DNA of 55,972 nt from Candidatus Aenigmatarchaeota archaeon (GTDB lineage: Archaea; Aenigmatarchaeota; Aenigmatarchaeia; CG10238-14), in NCBI GenBank assembly GCA_018920365.1, contig JAHLMM010000001.1, positions 338,165-394,136 of the forward strand, written 5' to 3'. Within the stretch, counting starts at the first letter, position 1, and each line of letters opens with the position of its first letter. The position numbers were made by a program, and so were the translations under genes. Under the pieces are notes generated by a model. It was not told the DNA's origin, did no database searches, and worked only from the letters and a program-made list of their open reading frames with translations. Shown one piece after another: positions 15,245 through 23,809 of the stretch.

Positions 15245-15721
15245 TTATTGCTTGTACCCTATTTTCCTTAAAAACTCTTTTCTTTTTTTGATATCTTGTT
15301 CTTTTTCAATTCCTTTAGGCTTTGATCCGTCTATGACTCCTAATATGCCTCTGCCTTGTTCTGTTTCTTCTATTAACACTTGTAAAGGATTTGCTGTAGC
15401 AGCATATATGTTTACAATTTCATCCACTTGCCTAAGCTTTGTCAGCACATTTATCGGATATGCATTTTTAATGTAAATTATGAAAGAATGCCCGCATCCA
15501 ATCTTGAATGCTGTTTCAGCTGCCTTTTTCCGCAAATCTTCATCATTCCCATCATGTCTAACAAGACAGTCACCACTAGCCTCGCAAAATCCAATGCCAA
15601 ATTTTATGTTAGGCACAGCTGTTACAAGAGCTTCATATATGTCTTCAACCGTCTTTATAAAATGACTTTGACCTAAAATTACATTGCAACCTTCTGGTAT
15701 CTCTACTTTTACTACCTCCAC
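15245..15721 (-). CDS. PF04008-family (adenosine-specific kinase-like) protein
   Basis: A 158-residue protein matching the archaeal family annotated as adenosine-specific kinase (PF04008): '[19 protein letters not shown]' near 15-33, '[20 protein letters not shown]' near 42-61, 'GCGHSFIIY' near 75, and '[13 protein letters not shown]...[10 protein letters not shown]' near 104-131. The biochemical role rests on limited published work, so the name should be taken with caution. The start is GTG at 15721, preceded by GGGGTGAT. It is 4 bases after the HIT gene and likely co-transcribed with it. Confidence 0.8.
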   Translation of the reverse strand: MEVVKVEIPEGCNVILGQSHFIKTVEDIYEALVTAVPNIKFGIGFCEASGDCLVRHDGNDEDLRKKAAETAFKIGCGHSFIIYIKNAYPINVLTKLRQVDEIVNIYAATANPLQVLIEETEQGRGILGVIDGSKPKGIEKEQDIKKRKEFLRKIGYKQ

Positions 15722-15725
15722 TTTA

Positions 15726-16151
15726 TCACCCCTTTAGGAATCGTGCTATTTTTCTATAAACTTGATCAGCTTGACCTTCAGCATATCTTCCTCTTGGCGG
15801 GTTAAAATTCAAACCGTCATTTGCAAATCTAGGCACTATATGGATTTGCGGCTCATGAAAAATAGTCTTGTTAGCATTTTTGCCTTCAAAAACAAACAAA
15901 TTAAAGCTGTCTGTGTCTACACCTTTCAAAACAGCGTCAGCAACCCTGGCAACTGTTTCAAATAGCTGTATCCTGTCCATGCTTGGTATTTTGAAAAATG
16001 AGTCGTAGTGTTTTTTTGGAAAGACAACTGTATGCCCTGGTGTTATTGGAAATATGTCTAATACAGCTACAAACTTTTGATCTTCAAACACTTTATGCGA
16101 CTGTATTTCACCTGATACAATGCTGCAAAACACACATTTCTTTTCCTCCAT
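15726..16151 (-). CDS. HIT-family protein lacking the middle catalytic His
   Basis: A 141-residue histidine-triad protein: zinc-type '[11 protein letters not shown]' at the N-terminus, '[20 protein letters not shown]', and a C-terminal '[12 protein letters not shown]'. The HIT motif is H-x-H-x-H followed by two residues and PR. Aligned from PR, the last His is present, but the middle His, the nucleophile, is Gln. It may be catalytically inactive or altered. It follows the second HIT gene directly (stop and start adjacent), suggesting a heteromeric pair. Confidence 0.82.
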   Translation of the reverse strand: MEEKKCVFCSIVSGEIQSHKVFEDQKFVAVLDIFPITPGHTVVFPKKHYDSFFKIPSMDRIQLFETVARVADAVLKGVDTDSFNLFVFEGKNANKTIFHEPQIHIVPRFANDGLNFNPPRGRYAEGQADQVYRKIARFLKG

Positions 16152-16661
16152 TTACGCCACCTCAAAATGTCTTTTAATCCAGCTGCTATCCTCTTTTACA
16201 TCATCTTTCACAGCTGGTTTTTCCTCTTTTACAACAGGTTTTTCAACAACCTCTTGTTTTTCAGGTTTTTTCACATCAATCTGCTTTATCTTTTTAGCCA
16301 ATTCATCAAGCTCAGCATCATTCAATGTCAATGGCTTGTTTTCTATTAATGGTATTTCTTTTTCATAAACAGGATAAACCCTTATGTGGGCATGAGGCAC
16401 TTGAGAAGGCATTACAGACATGAAAACAGCAAGAGGTTTTAATGATTTTTCTATTTTTTCCTTTACAATCAAAGCCGTGTGAAAAGTCTCTTTAGCAGTT
16501 TCAGCATCATTTTCAAACTCTTCTATATGTTTTTTTGGTATAACCAAACACATGCCTCTTGACCTTGGTGTTATATCAAGAAAAGCGACAGTTTTCGAAT
16601 CTTCATAAACTATTCTTGTAAATAATGATTTGTTTGCGATTGAACAGAATATACAATCCAT
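16152..16661 (-). CDS. HIT-family protein with C-terminal extension
   Basis: A 169-residue protein with the HIT N-terminal part 'MDCIFCSIANKSLFTRIVYE' and 'FLDITPRSRGMCLVIPKKH'. Its motif reads 'PHAHIRVYP': the first and middle His are there but the third is Arg. After about residue 115 there is a charged, repetitive tail ('EKPVVKEEKPAVKDDVKEDS') of low complexity ending in 'WIKRHFEVA'. It is translated just before the other HIT gene. The two defects fall on different His positions, so the pair might complement each other; that is inference. Confidence 0.75.
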   Translation of the reverse strand: MDCIFCSIANKSLFTRIVYEDSKTVAFLDITPRSRGMCLVIPKKHIEEFENDAETAKETFHTALIVKEKIEKSLKPLAVFMSVMPSQVPHAHIRVYPVYEKEIPLIENKPLTLNDAELDELAKKIKQIDVKKPEKQEVVEKPVVKEEKPAVKDDVKEDSSWIKRHFEVA

Positions 16662-16727
16662 TGAAATCTATTTATTTTTTAATATTTTAAACATTTGAGG
16701 ACATGAAAATACTTAAAAACCAAAACA

Positions 16728-16737
16728 TTATAAATAT
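16728..16737 (+). promoter_or_regulatory. Probable TATA box of the L3 operon
   Basis: The sequence ttataaatat lies 31-40 bases before the L3 ATG, the position expected for an archaeal TATA box with a short leader. The opposite-strand HIT operon starts nearby at 16661. Confidence 0.5.
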
Positions 16738-16767
16738 TCACATCAAATTTTGTGAAAGTTGGTAAAA

Positions 16768-17733
16768 ATGGCAGCACCAAAGAGACCGAGAAGAGGTTCT
16801 CTTGCATTTTATCCGAGAAAAAGGGCAAAAAGGATTTATCCCAAGATTAGAGGAAGAGCTAAATCAGACAAAGTCAAACCTTTGGAGTTCTGCGGATACA
16901 AAGTTGGAATGACAACATTATCAATGATAGATACAAGAAAAACAACACCTACAAAAGGCGAAGAGATAACAACACCGGCAACAATAATTGAATGTCCTCC
17001 TTTGAAAATTATAGGTGCTAGGTTTTATACTAACACAAATTCTGGATTAAAGGCTGTAAAAGATTTGATAGCAATTGATAGCAAGAAAGAAAAATACATC
17101 GGTAGAAAGATGAAACTAGGCGAGTTCAGGCCAAATGAAAAGCTGGAATTTGCTGAGAAAAACATTGACAAAATAGATGAAATAAGCTTGCTTGTGAGAA
17201 CAAACCCTCATGTTTCTAAATTGAAGAAAAAACCAGAGATTTTTGAGATAGACATAGGCGGCAATGACGTCAAGGAAAAGCTAAAATATGTCAAGGAGAA
17301 TTTGGGTAAAGAAATAAACGCTTCTGATATTTTCAGAGAAGGTGAGTTTGTTGATGTTATAGCAATCACAAAAGGTAAAGGCACACAAGGCGTTGTCAAA
17401 AGATTTGGTGTAAGATTACAATTCAGAAAGGATATGAAGCATCACAGACAAATCGGCACTCTAGGATCGCAATCTCCTGGTAGGATAAGATGGACTGTTC
17501 CTAGAGCAGGACAGCTAGGATTCTTCCAGAGAACAGAATTCAATAAAAGAATATTGAAGATAGGAAATGATCCTAAAGAGATAAATCCTAAATCAGGATT
17601 TACAAATTATGGCATTATAAGAAGCAGTTATTTGATATTGCAAGGATCTGTGCCAGGACCGAAGAAAAGGCTGATAGCTTTGAGGCTTGCAGCAAGATCA
17701 AAAATAGGCTTTTTGCCGGTAGAATTAAAGTGA
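16768..17733 (+). CDS. rpl3: Ribosomal protein L3 (uL3)
   Basis: A 321-residue archaeal L3 beginning at the family start 'AAPKRPRRGSLAFYPRKRAK' (ATG 16768; a TTG at 16759 also exists). It has the central 'KGKGTQGVVKRFGV' and 'HRQIGTLGSQSPGRI' finger that reaches toward the peptidyl-transferase centre. It opens the plus-strand ribosomal operon. Confidence 0.96.
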   Translation: MAAPKRPRRGSLAFYPRKRAKRIYPKIRGRAKSDKVKPLEFCGYKVGMTTLSMIDTRKTTPTKGEEITTPATIIECPPLKIIGARFYTNTNSGLKAVKDLIAIDSKKEKYIGRKMKLGEFRPNEKLEFAEKNIDKIDEISLLVRTNPHVSKLKKKPEIFEIDIGGNDVKEKLKYVKENLGKEINASDIFREGEFVDVIAITKGKGTQGVVKRFGVRLQFRKDMKHHRQIGTLGSQSPGRIRWTVPRAGQLGFFQRTEFNKRILKIGNDPKEINPKSGFTNYGIIRSSYLILQGSVPGPKKRLIALRLAARSKIGFLPVELK

Positions 17734-17738
17734 TATAG

Positions 17739-18524
17739 ATGAGAGCAAATGTTTATGATTTGAATGGAAAAACAAAAGAGCAAATAGAATTGCCTAGTGT
17801 CTTTTCTGCTTCTGTCAGGGATGATATTATAAGAAGGGCTATTTTAGCTTTGCAAAGCCAAAAAAGACAGCAATATGGAAGCGATCCTGAAGCTGGTTTA
17901 AGAAGCTCTGCAGAATATCATGGTAAGAGAAGGATGAGATATCAAATGATAAACAGAGATATGGCAAGGCTACCGAGATTGCACAGAACAACACCTCATC
18001 TTAATTTTAGAGTAAGACTTGTTCCTCAAGCTGTTAAAGGTAGAAGAGTTCATTCTTCAAAAGCTGAAAAGATTTTTGCTCAAAAAATAAACAACAAAGA
18101 GCTAAAGTTGGCTTTAAAATCTGCAATAGCTGCTACAGCTGATGTAAAGCTTGTAAAAGCAAGAGGACATCAAGTTGAAAAATTACCATTGATAGTTGAA
18201 GACAGCATACAGAAGATAAAAAAGGCTAAAGAATTTGAGAAAATAGCTGAGAAGATGGAATTGACAAGAGAAATAGATAGATGCAAGGATAAAAGACAAA
18301 GGCCAGGAAGGGGAAAGATGAGAGGAAGAAGATATAAAACCAAAAAAGGCATTTTAGTTGTAGTTGCTAAGGATGAGGGAATAATAAAAGCAGTATCAAA
18401 CATTCCAGGAATGGACGCAGTCACTGTTGACAAATTGTCAGTAGAAGATCTAGCACCAGGCGCAATGTCGGGAAGGCTTACAATATGGTCAAAGTCTGCA
18501 ATTGAAAAACTAAGGGAGATGTAA
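17739..18524 (+). CDS. rpl4: Ribosomal protein L4 (uL4)
   Basis: A 261-residue L4 with the long basic loop (about 38-105, including '[20 protein letters not shown]') that lines the peptide exit tunnel and a C-terminal globular part ('[14 protein letters not shown]', '[16 protein letters not shown]'). It starts 5 bases after L3. Confidence 0.96.
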   Translation: MRANVYDLNGKTKEQIELPSVFSASVRDDIIRRAILALQSQKRQQYGSDPEAGLRSSAEYHGKRRMRYQMINRDMARLPRLHRTTPHLNFRVRLVPQAVKGRRVHSSKAEKIFAQKINNKELKLALKSAIAATADVKLVKARGHQVEKLPLIVEDSIQKIKKAKEFEKIAEKMELTREIDRCKDKRQRPGRGKMRGRRYKTKKGILVVVAKDEGIIKAVSNIPGMDAVTVDKLSVEDLAPGAMSGRLTIWSKSAIEKLREM

Positions 18525-18525
18525 T

Positions 18526-18786
18526 ATGGATCCATTTGAAGTTTTGAAATACCCTGCAATGACAGAAAAGAATGTGTCAATGGTTGAAAAAGAGAATAAG
18601 ATAGTGTTTATAGTTGATAGAAAGTATAGCAAAAAGCAGATAAAGCAAGCTTTTGAGCAAATGTTCAATGTTAAAGTTGACAAAGTGAATACAACAATAA
18701 CACGAGAGGGAAAGAAAAAAGCATTTATAAAATTAAAACCAGAATATTCTGCTTCAGACATAGCAATAAAATTGGGAATGATTTAA
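18526..18786 (+). CDS. rpl23: Ribosomal protein L23 (uL23)
   Basis: An 86-residue L23, '[20 protein letters not shown]' then '[19 protein letters not shown]'. It sits at the tunnel exit, where SRP and nascent-chain factors dock. One base separates it from L4. Confidence 0.95.
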   Translation: MDPFEVLKYPAMTEKNVSMVEKENKIVFIVDRKYSKKQIKQAFEQMFNVKVDKVNTTITREGKKKAFIKLKPEYSASDIAIKLGMI

Positions 18787-18796
18787 GGCGATGTAA

Positions 18797-19498
18797 ATGG
18801 GAAAGAGAATTAAGGCAAGAGCAAGAGGAAAAGGCGGACCAAGATATAGAGCCCCATCACACAATTGGGCTGGAAAAGTTGAATACTATTTGTCTGACAA
18901 GATTTCTTATGGTGTTGTTAAAGATATAATTCATGATTCAGGAAGAAATGCTCCTTTGAGTGTTGTTGAATTTCCTGACAAGACTGTCAAGTTGCACATA
19001 GCAGTAAGCGGCATTAAAGTTGGTGACAAGATCAATTATTGGAACGGCTTGAGCACGGGCAGTGTTTTGCCTTTACATAAAATACCCGAAGGCATGAAGA
19101 TTTGCTGCATAGAAACATATCCTGGTTCTGGGCCGAAAATGTGCAGAACATCAGGCAGCTTTGCAACAGTTTTAGGCAAAATAAAAGACAAAGTGAGATT
19201 AATGTTTCCATCTGGTAAGATAAGAGAAATAAATCAAAATTGCTTGGCAATGATTGGAATACCAGCAGGTGAAGGTAGAAAAGAAAAGCCATTTGTCAAA
19301 GCAGGGCAGAATCACTATAAATCTCTTGCAAGAGGCAAGTTTTGGCCTGTTGTTAGAGGTGTTGCAATGGGACCTGTTGATCATCCGTTTGGCGGTAAGA
19401 CAAAGCCAGGTATACCAAAGAGTGTTTCAAGACATGCACCGCCTGGTAGAAAAGTCGGTTCAATCAGCCCAAGAAGGATGGGTAAGAGAAAGAAATAA
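18797..19498 (+). CDS. rpl2: Ribosomal protein L2 (uL2)
   Basis: A 233-residue L2. The C-terminal segment 'VRGVAMGPVDHPFGGK' contains the conserved His near the peptidyl-transferase centre, followed by the usual basic tail. The N-terminus 'GKRIKARARGKGGPRYRAPS' matches archaeal L2. Confidence 0.96.
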   Translation: MGKRIKARARGKGGPRYRAPSHNWAGKVEYYLSDKISYGVVKDIIHDSGRNAPLSVVEFPDKTVKLHIAVSGIKVGDKINYWNGLSTGSVLPLHKIPEGMKICCIETYPGSGPKMCRTSGSFATVLGKIKDKVRLMFPSGKIREINQNCLAMIGIPAGEGRKEKPFVKAGQNHYKSLARGKFWPVVRGVAMGPVDHPFGGKTKPGIPKSVSRHAPPGRKVGSISPRRMGKRKK

Positions 19499-19523
19499 AT
19501 GTTAAACCAAACAAGTGTTAATT

Positions 19524-19907
19524 ATGGCAAAGCAATTTACATTCAAAGGAAAAACAATTGAGGAATTGAAACAGCTTAGCCTTGAGAATTTTGCAAAGCT
19601 TGTCACAAGCAGGGAAAGAAGAACATTACTCAGAGGCTTGAATGACAGACAGAAAAAATTGCTTGAAAACTTAAGAAAATATCCTGACAAGTTTCACAGA
19701 ACACATGAAAGAGATATGATAGTTTTGCCTGAGATGGTTGGAAGAAAGATTGGCGTTCACAATGGAAAAGAATTTGTTTCACTAACAATAGCCGACTATA
19801 TGGTTGGTCATAGATTAGGCGAGTTTGCATTAACAAGAGGTAGAGTAAAGCACTCCTCACCTGGAGTAGGTGCTACAAGAGCATCAAAGCATGTACCACT
19901 AAAGTAG
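19524..19907 (+). CDS. rps19: Ribosomal protein S19 (uS19)
   Basis: A 127-residue archaeal S19, from '[19 protein letters not shown]' to '[20 protein letters not shown]'. The central '[15 protein letters not shown]' and '[13 protein letters not shown]' are diagnostic. The ATG at 19524 is favoured over the GTG at 19515. Confidence 0.95.
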   Translation: MAKQFTFKGKTIEELKQLSLENFAKLVTSRERRTLLRGLNDRQKKLLENLRKYPDKFHRTHERDMIVLPEMVGRKIGVHNGKEFVSLTIADYMVGHRLGEFALTRGRVKHSSPGVGATRASKHVPLK

Positions 19908-19969
19908 ATTCTATGTTGTTAATCTTTAAAAATATTATAGACAAATATCTTTAGCGTAAGAGTGATTTT

Positions 19970-20332
19970 ATGGATAAAACAGCAAAGGCAAAAAGGACAA
20001 ATGCAAGAGTTTCAATGAAAGATGCTAATGTTATTTTCAAGAAATTGAGAAGGAAAAAACTTGAAAAGGCAAAAGCATTTTTGCAGAGATTAATTGATAA
20101 AAAAGAGGATATAGACGGCAAATATTACACAGGTGCTTGTAAAGTTATTTTAGAGCTGCTAGAAGATGTTCAGGCAAATGCAGAAGCCAAAAATTTGGAC
20201 ACAGAAAAGTTATTTATAAAAAAATTGGCAGCAAATAAATCATTTACATTTGTGTTGCCTAAAAGTAGAATAACCCACAGAGGAAGAAGAGCCAAAATGT
20301 GTCATTTGGAAGTTGAAGTGGAGGAAAGATAA
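19970..20332 (+). CDS. rpl22: Ribosomal protein L22 (uL22)
   Basis: A 120-residue L22, at the low end for archaea (about 150), with the beta-hairpin and 'RITHRGRRAKMCHLEVEVEE' C-terminus that lines the exit tunnel. The N-terminal part 'TAKAKRTNARVSMKDANVIFK' corresponds to the family helix. Its last base is shared with the first base of the S3 ATG. Confidence 0.93.
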   Translation: MDKTAKAKRTNARVSMKDANVIFKKLRRKKLEKAKAFLQRLIDKKEDIDGKYYTGACKVILELLEDVQANAEAKNLDTEKLFIKKLAANKSFTFVLPKSRITHRGRRAKMCHLEVEVEER

Positions 20333-20961
20333 TGTCTGTTCAAAAGTTTTTTATCAAAGAAGGCATAAAAGAATCTCAAATAGAAGAATTTCTAAGAAAA
20401 AAATTTGACAAAGCTGGCTATAGCCACTCTGAAATACAAAGAACACCACTTGGCACTAGAATAATTGTTTATTGTGAAAAACCAGGTTTGGTTGTAGGCA
20501 AGTCAGGCAAAAAAATAAACGACATCACACTTGAAATTAAATCAAAATTTGAATTGGAAAATCCCATGTTGGATGTAAAAGAAGTTGAAGAACCTTATTT
20601 GGATGCACAGATTGTCGCCAATAAAATAGCCAAAGGAATTGAAAAAGGAGGATTTTACAAAAAACTTGCTAATTATTACATGGAAAGAGTTATGCAAGCA
20701 GGTGCTATTGGTGTTGAGATCAGAACAGCAGGAAAGTTAGGCGGTGAAAGAGGAAGATTTCAAACATTTAAGCAAGGCTACATTAAACATTCAGGTTATT
20801 ATGCTGATACACTTGTTGCAAAAGGTTATGCTACAGCTATTCTAAAATTAGGTATGGTTGGTGTTAAAGTAAAAATATTAACTCAAATGCCTGAGGATTT
20901 GAATGAAAAATCAATAGAGGGAATTTTGAATGAAGAAAAAGGATCTAAAGAAAATGAGTGA
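20332..20961 (+). CDS. rps3: Ribosomal protein S3 (uS3)
   Basis: A 209-residue S3 with an N-terminal KH domain ('KPGLVVGKSGKKINDIT', GxxG near 58-61) and the C-terminal S3 domain ('GVEIRTAGKLGGERGRFQTF'). It lines the mRNA entry channel. It overlaps L29 by 32 bases. Confidence 0.95.
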   Translation: MSVQKFFIKEGIKESQIEEFLRKKFDKAGYSHSEIQRTPLGTRIIVYCEKPGLVVGKSGKKINDITLEIKSKFELENPMLDVKEVEEPYLDAQIVANKIAKGIEKGGFYKKLANYYMERVMQAGAIGVEIRTAGKLGGERGRFQTFKQGYIKHSGYYADTLVAKGYATAILKLGMVGVKVKILTQMPEDLNEKSIEGILNEEKGSKENE

Positions 20962-21121
20962 AAGCGATTTGGACAAACAATTAAAAGAATTAAGACTGGA
21001 TTTACTTAAAGAAAAAGGAAATGTTGAAATGGGTGGGAATGTCAAAAACCCAGGAAAGATAAGAGCAATAAGAAAGACAATAGCAAGAATTTTGACGCTA
21101 AAATCACAAAAATCAAAATAA
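20930..21121 (+). CDS. rpl29: Ribosomal protein L29 (uL29)
   Basis: A 63-residue helical hairpin, 'KMSESDLDKQLKELRLDLLK' then 'NPGKIRAIRKTIARILT', typical of L29. The start lies within S3 in another frame, so translation is coupled. Confidence 0.92.
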   Translation: MKKKDLKKMSESDLDKQLKELRLDLLKEKGNVEMGGNVKNPGKIRAIRKTIARILTLKSQKSK

Positions 21122-21198
21122 TTTGTTTTCTATAGAAAAACTTAATAATCTTTAACTATTATGTTTAATTAATTGAAAATTAGGTGATTTGTAAACAA

Positions 21199-21510
21199 AT
21201 GGCTGAAAAAATAGGAGTATGTCCAACTTGTGGTTTACCTTTAGATATATGTACATGCAAAGTAATTCAAAGAGAGGCAAAAAAAATCAAAGTCTATCTA
21301 ACAACAAGAAAATTCGGCAAACCTGTGACAATAGTTGATGGTGTTGACGACAAGTCTGTTAAATCTGTTTTGAAAAGTTTAAAGCAAAAGTTAGCATGCG
21401 GCGGATCTTATAAAGATGGGAAGATAGAGTTACAAGGAAGTCATGTGCAAAAGACAAAAGAAATTCTTGTCAAATTAGGCTTTGATAAGGAGATGCTAGA
21501 AGAAGGTTAA
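21199..21510 (+). CDS. Translation initiation factor aIF1 (SUI1)
   Basis: A 103-residue SUI1 protein. An N-terminal knuckle 'CPTCGLPLDICTC' is followed by the SUI1 fold ('KIKVYLTTRKFGKPVTIVDG', 'LKQKLACGGSYKDGKIELQG'). It monitors start-codon selection in the 30S P site. AGGTGA lies 12 bases before the ATG at 21199; an in-frame GTG at 21184 would overlap that site and is less likely. It closes the first part of the operon; the opposed pcm gene overlaps its stop by 4 bases. Confidence 0.92.
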   Translation: MAEKIGVCPTCGLPLDICTCKVIQREAKKIKVYLTTRKFGKPVTIVDGVDDKSVKSVLKSLKQKLACGGSYKDGKIELQGSHVQKTKEILVKLGFDKEMLEEG

Positions 21511-22115
21511 TCCAAAGGAACATATCGTACAAAAGTAACAGGTGTTTTTGTTATTTTATTTTGTTTTTCTATAAATACAAGCTCTTGAATTTCTCCGCTT
21601 CCTAAAGGTATAACCATACTTCCACCATTTTTTAGCTGCTTTAAAAGGTGTATAGGAATTTCTTTAGCAGCAGCTGTAACAGCTATTTTATCATATGGCA
21701 TGTATTGCACACATCCCTTTTTACCATCATCATTTATAACAATCACATCCTTATAACCAGCTTTTTCAAGATTTTTCTTGCAGAAATCAAAAGTAATCTT
21801 GTTATTTTCAATTCCTATGACCTTGCCTTTACCAATAATCTCTTTGGCCAAAACCAAACCATAACCTGATCCAGAACCTATTTCAAGGAAAGATTCGCCA
21901 GATTTTAGTTGCAATAATTCATAATAGATGGCGTAAGTATGTGGCGCTGAAATTGTGTGTTTGCCATCAAAAGGCGGAATAGGAAAGGGTTCGTCTATAT
22001 TTGCATATTTTTTATATTTTTCTGGCATGAATAAGCTTCTATCAACTTTATCAAAAGCTTTAATTATATCATCAGTTTTAAGAATGCCTTGTTCTATAAG
22101 CATTTTTGTTATCAT
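21507..22115 (-). CDS. pcm: Protein-L-isoaspartate O-methyltransferase
   Basis: A 202-residue SAM-dependent enzyme that repairs isoaspartyl damage in proteins. Family marks are 'TISAPHTYAIYYELL' near 56-70, motif I 'FLEIGSGSGYG', motif post-I 'VIGIENN', and 'DKIAVTAAAKEIP' plus 'NGGSMVIPLGS' near the C-terminus. It lies antisense within the ribosomal cluster and splits it into two transcripts: the Rpp29 frame starts upstream of it on the plus strand. Confidence 0.92.
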   Translation of the reverse strand: MITKMLIEQGILKTDDIIKAFDKVDRSLFMPEKYKKYANIDEPFPIPPFDGKHTISAPHTYAIYYELLQLKSGESFLEIGSGSGYGLVLAKEIIGKGKVIGIENNKITFDFCKKNLEKAGYKDVIVINDDGKKGCVQYMPYDKIAVTAAAKEIPIHLLKQLKNGGSMVIPLGSGEIQELVFIEKQNKITKTPVTFVRYVPLD

Positions 22116-22145
22116 GTTTTAATTATTTCTTTCAAAATTATTATT

Positions 22146-22427
22146 ATGCCTATAACACCTTTTAACATAGTAAGGCACGAGTTGATTGGTTTAAAAACAG
22201 AAGTAAAAAACGCAAGTAATAAATATTTGATAGGTTTAAAAGGTTTAGTTGTCGATGAGACATATGGAATGCTTACAATACAAACAGAAAAAGGAGAAAA
22301 AAAAGTAAATAAAAAAGGAACAATATTTATATTTCATTTACCAAATGGTAAAAGAGTACAAGTTGATGGCAGTCTGCTTGTAAGCAGACCTGAAGACAGG
22401 ATAAAGAAAAAACTGCCTAGGTGGTAA
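22146..22427 (+). CDS. rnp1: Ribonuclease P protein component 1 (Rpp29/Pop4)
   Basis: A 93-residue protein with the Rpp29 Sm-like barrel: 'PFNIVRHELIGLKTEVKNAS', 'GLKGLVVDETYGMLTIQT' and 'TIFIFHLPNGKRVQVDGSLL'. It is an archaeal RNase P subunit for tRNA 5' processing. The ATG at 22146 matches the family start; the longer frame would run into pcm. Its position before S17 is the usual archaeal one. Confidence 0.92.
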   Translation: MPITPFNIVRHELIGLKTEVKNASNKYLIGLKGLVVDETYGMLTIQTEKGEKKVNKKGTIFIFHLPNGKRVQVDGSLLVSRPEDRIKKKLPRW

Positions 22428-22428
22428 T

Positions 22429-22638
22429 GTGGATACAAGAACTATAAGACAGATAAGAGCAGAATTGGTTAAAGATAAAAAGTTTAGAGATGAGTTATCA
22501 GTTGTTTTAGTCAACGATATTTTGAACGATGACAACATGAATATAAGTCAGGATCAAGTAAGCAAAAAGATAAAAAAGATTGTTGATGAATTAATAAGGA
22601 TAAGGTTTGAAGAAAAGATACAATATATGGATAATTAG
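22429..22638 (+). CDS. Hypothetical 69-aa protein between Rpp29 and S17
   Basis: The frame starts with GTG 1 base after the Rpp29 stop (gtaatGTGG) and ends where the S17 leader begins, so it is tightly embedded in the operon. The protein is helical and charged ('TRTIRQIRAELVKDKKFRDE' at the N-terminus), without cysteines or membrane segment. No ribosomal family known to me fits. It might be a short nucleic-acid-binding or ribosome-associated protein particular to this lineage. Confidence 0.65.
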   Translation: MDTRTIRQIRAELVKDKKFRDELSVVLVNDILNDDNMNISQDQVSKKIKKIVDELIRIRFEEKIQYMDN

Positions 22639-22647
22639 GTGTTTAAG

Positions 22648-22971
22648 ATGAAAGCAAAGGATATAGGTTATGATGTAAAGCCTCCAGAAAAGTCTTGCGA
22701 CGATCCAAAATGTCCATTTCATGGAAAGCTTCCAATAAGAGGTAAAATTTTAAAAGGAATTGTAGTCTCAGACAGGATGGATAGAAGTGTTGTTGTAAGG
22801 ATAGATTACATACATTATGTCACAAAATATGAAAGATATGAAAAAAGAAAGAGTAGAATATCTGCACATAATCCTGAATGTATTGATGCTAAAAAAGGTG
22901 ATAGAGTAACAATAGCAGAGTGCAGACCTTTGTCTAAAACAAAGGCATTTGTAGTCATAGAAAAAAATTAA
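22648..22971 (+). CDS. rps17: Ribosomal protein S17 (uS17)
   Basis: A 107-residue archaeal S17 with '[18 protein letters not shown]' near the N-terminus and the OB-fold segment '[18 protein letters not shown]', then '[18 protein letters not shown]'. AGGTG 6 bases before the ATG at 22648 supports this start over the GTG at 22639. Confidence 0.95.
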   Translation: MKAKDIGYDVKPPEKSCDDPKCPFHGKLPIRGKILKGIVVSDRMDRSVVVRIDYIHYVTKYERYEKRKSRISAHNPECIDAKKGDRVTIAECRPLSKTKAFVVIEKN

Positions 22972-23020
22972 TAAACCTTTTTAATTATATCTTTCTTTAA
23001 ATTAAAGGAGTTGATTATAA

Positions 23021-23419
23021 ATGAAAGCACTAAAAGCAAAGGTAACAAGGGGGATACCTGTAAATTCACTTATAGAGTGTGTAGACAATACAGGTGCAAA
23101 AATACTCAATGTTATAGCAGTCATGGGCTACAAAGGAGTAAAAAGAAGAATGCCAGCATGTGGTGTTGGAGATATGATTGTCTGTTCTGTAAAAACAGGA
23201 ACTGTTAAATGGAGAAAACAGGTTGTAAAAGCTGTTGTTATAAGACAGAAAAAAGAGTATAGAAGATCAAATGGTATAAGAGTAAGTTTTGAAGACAACG
23301 CAGCAATCCTAGTGAATGAAAGAGGTGAACCTGTTGGTTCGCAGATTAAAGGACCTGTAGCAAGAGAAGCAGTTGACAGATTTTCTGTTATTGGCAAAGT
23401 CGCAAGTTTTGTAATCTAA
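23021..23419 (+). CDS. rpl14: Ribosomal protein L14 (uL14)
   Basis: A 132-residue L14: 'VNSLIECVDNTGAKILNVIA' and 'VIRQKKEYRRSNGIRVSFED', with 'GPVAREAVDRF' near the end. It binds 23S rRNA near the inter-subunit bridge. A GGAG site lies about 10 bases upstream. Confidence 0.96.
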   Translation: MKALKAKVTRGIPVNSLIECVDNTGAKILNVIAVMGYKGVKRRMPACGVGDMIVCSVKTGTVKWRKQVVKAVVIRQKKEYRRSNGIRVSFEDNAAILVNERGEPVGSQIKGPVAREAVDRFSVIGKVASFVI

Positions 23420-23428
23420 GGTGTTTGT

Positions 23429-23797
23429 ATGAAAAAATGGTCACCAAAATGGAAGGCAAGCAAAAATCCAAAAAAACAAAGAAAGTATAGATACAATGCC
23501 CCTCTTCATATAAAAAGAAAGTTTTTGTCTGTTCATTTGTCAAAGGAATTGAGAGAAAAATACAAAAAAAGATCATTGCCTGTAAGAAAAGGTGATGAAG
23601 TTATAGTTTTAAGAGGAAAATACAAAAAGAGAACAGGCAAAGTATCCAGAGTTGATTTAATTCATGAGAAGGTTTATATAGAAGGCATAACAAGAAAAAA
23701 GGTTGCTGGTACAGAAATACCAGTAACATTTAACCCAAGCAATTTGATGATAACAAGTTTGCAAGAAGATAAAAAAAGATTTAAAAAATCAAAATAA
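23429..23797 (+). CDS. rpl24: Ribosomal protein L24 (uL24)
   Basis: A 122-residue L24 with the KOW motif 'VRKGDEVIVLRGKYKKRTGK' (about 52-71) and the archaeal N-terminus 'SKNPKKQRKYRYNAPLHIKR'. It is an assembly initiator of the large subunit. Confidence 0.96.
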   Translation: MKKWSPKWKASKNPKKQRKYRYNAPLHIKRKFLSVHLSKELREKYKKRSLPVRKGDEVIVLRGKYKKRTGKVSRVDLIHEKVYIEGITRKKVAGTEIPVTFNPSNLMITSLQEDKKRFKKSK

Positions 23798-23809
23798 AGG
23801 TTAATTGCT

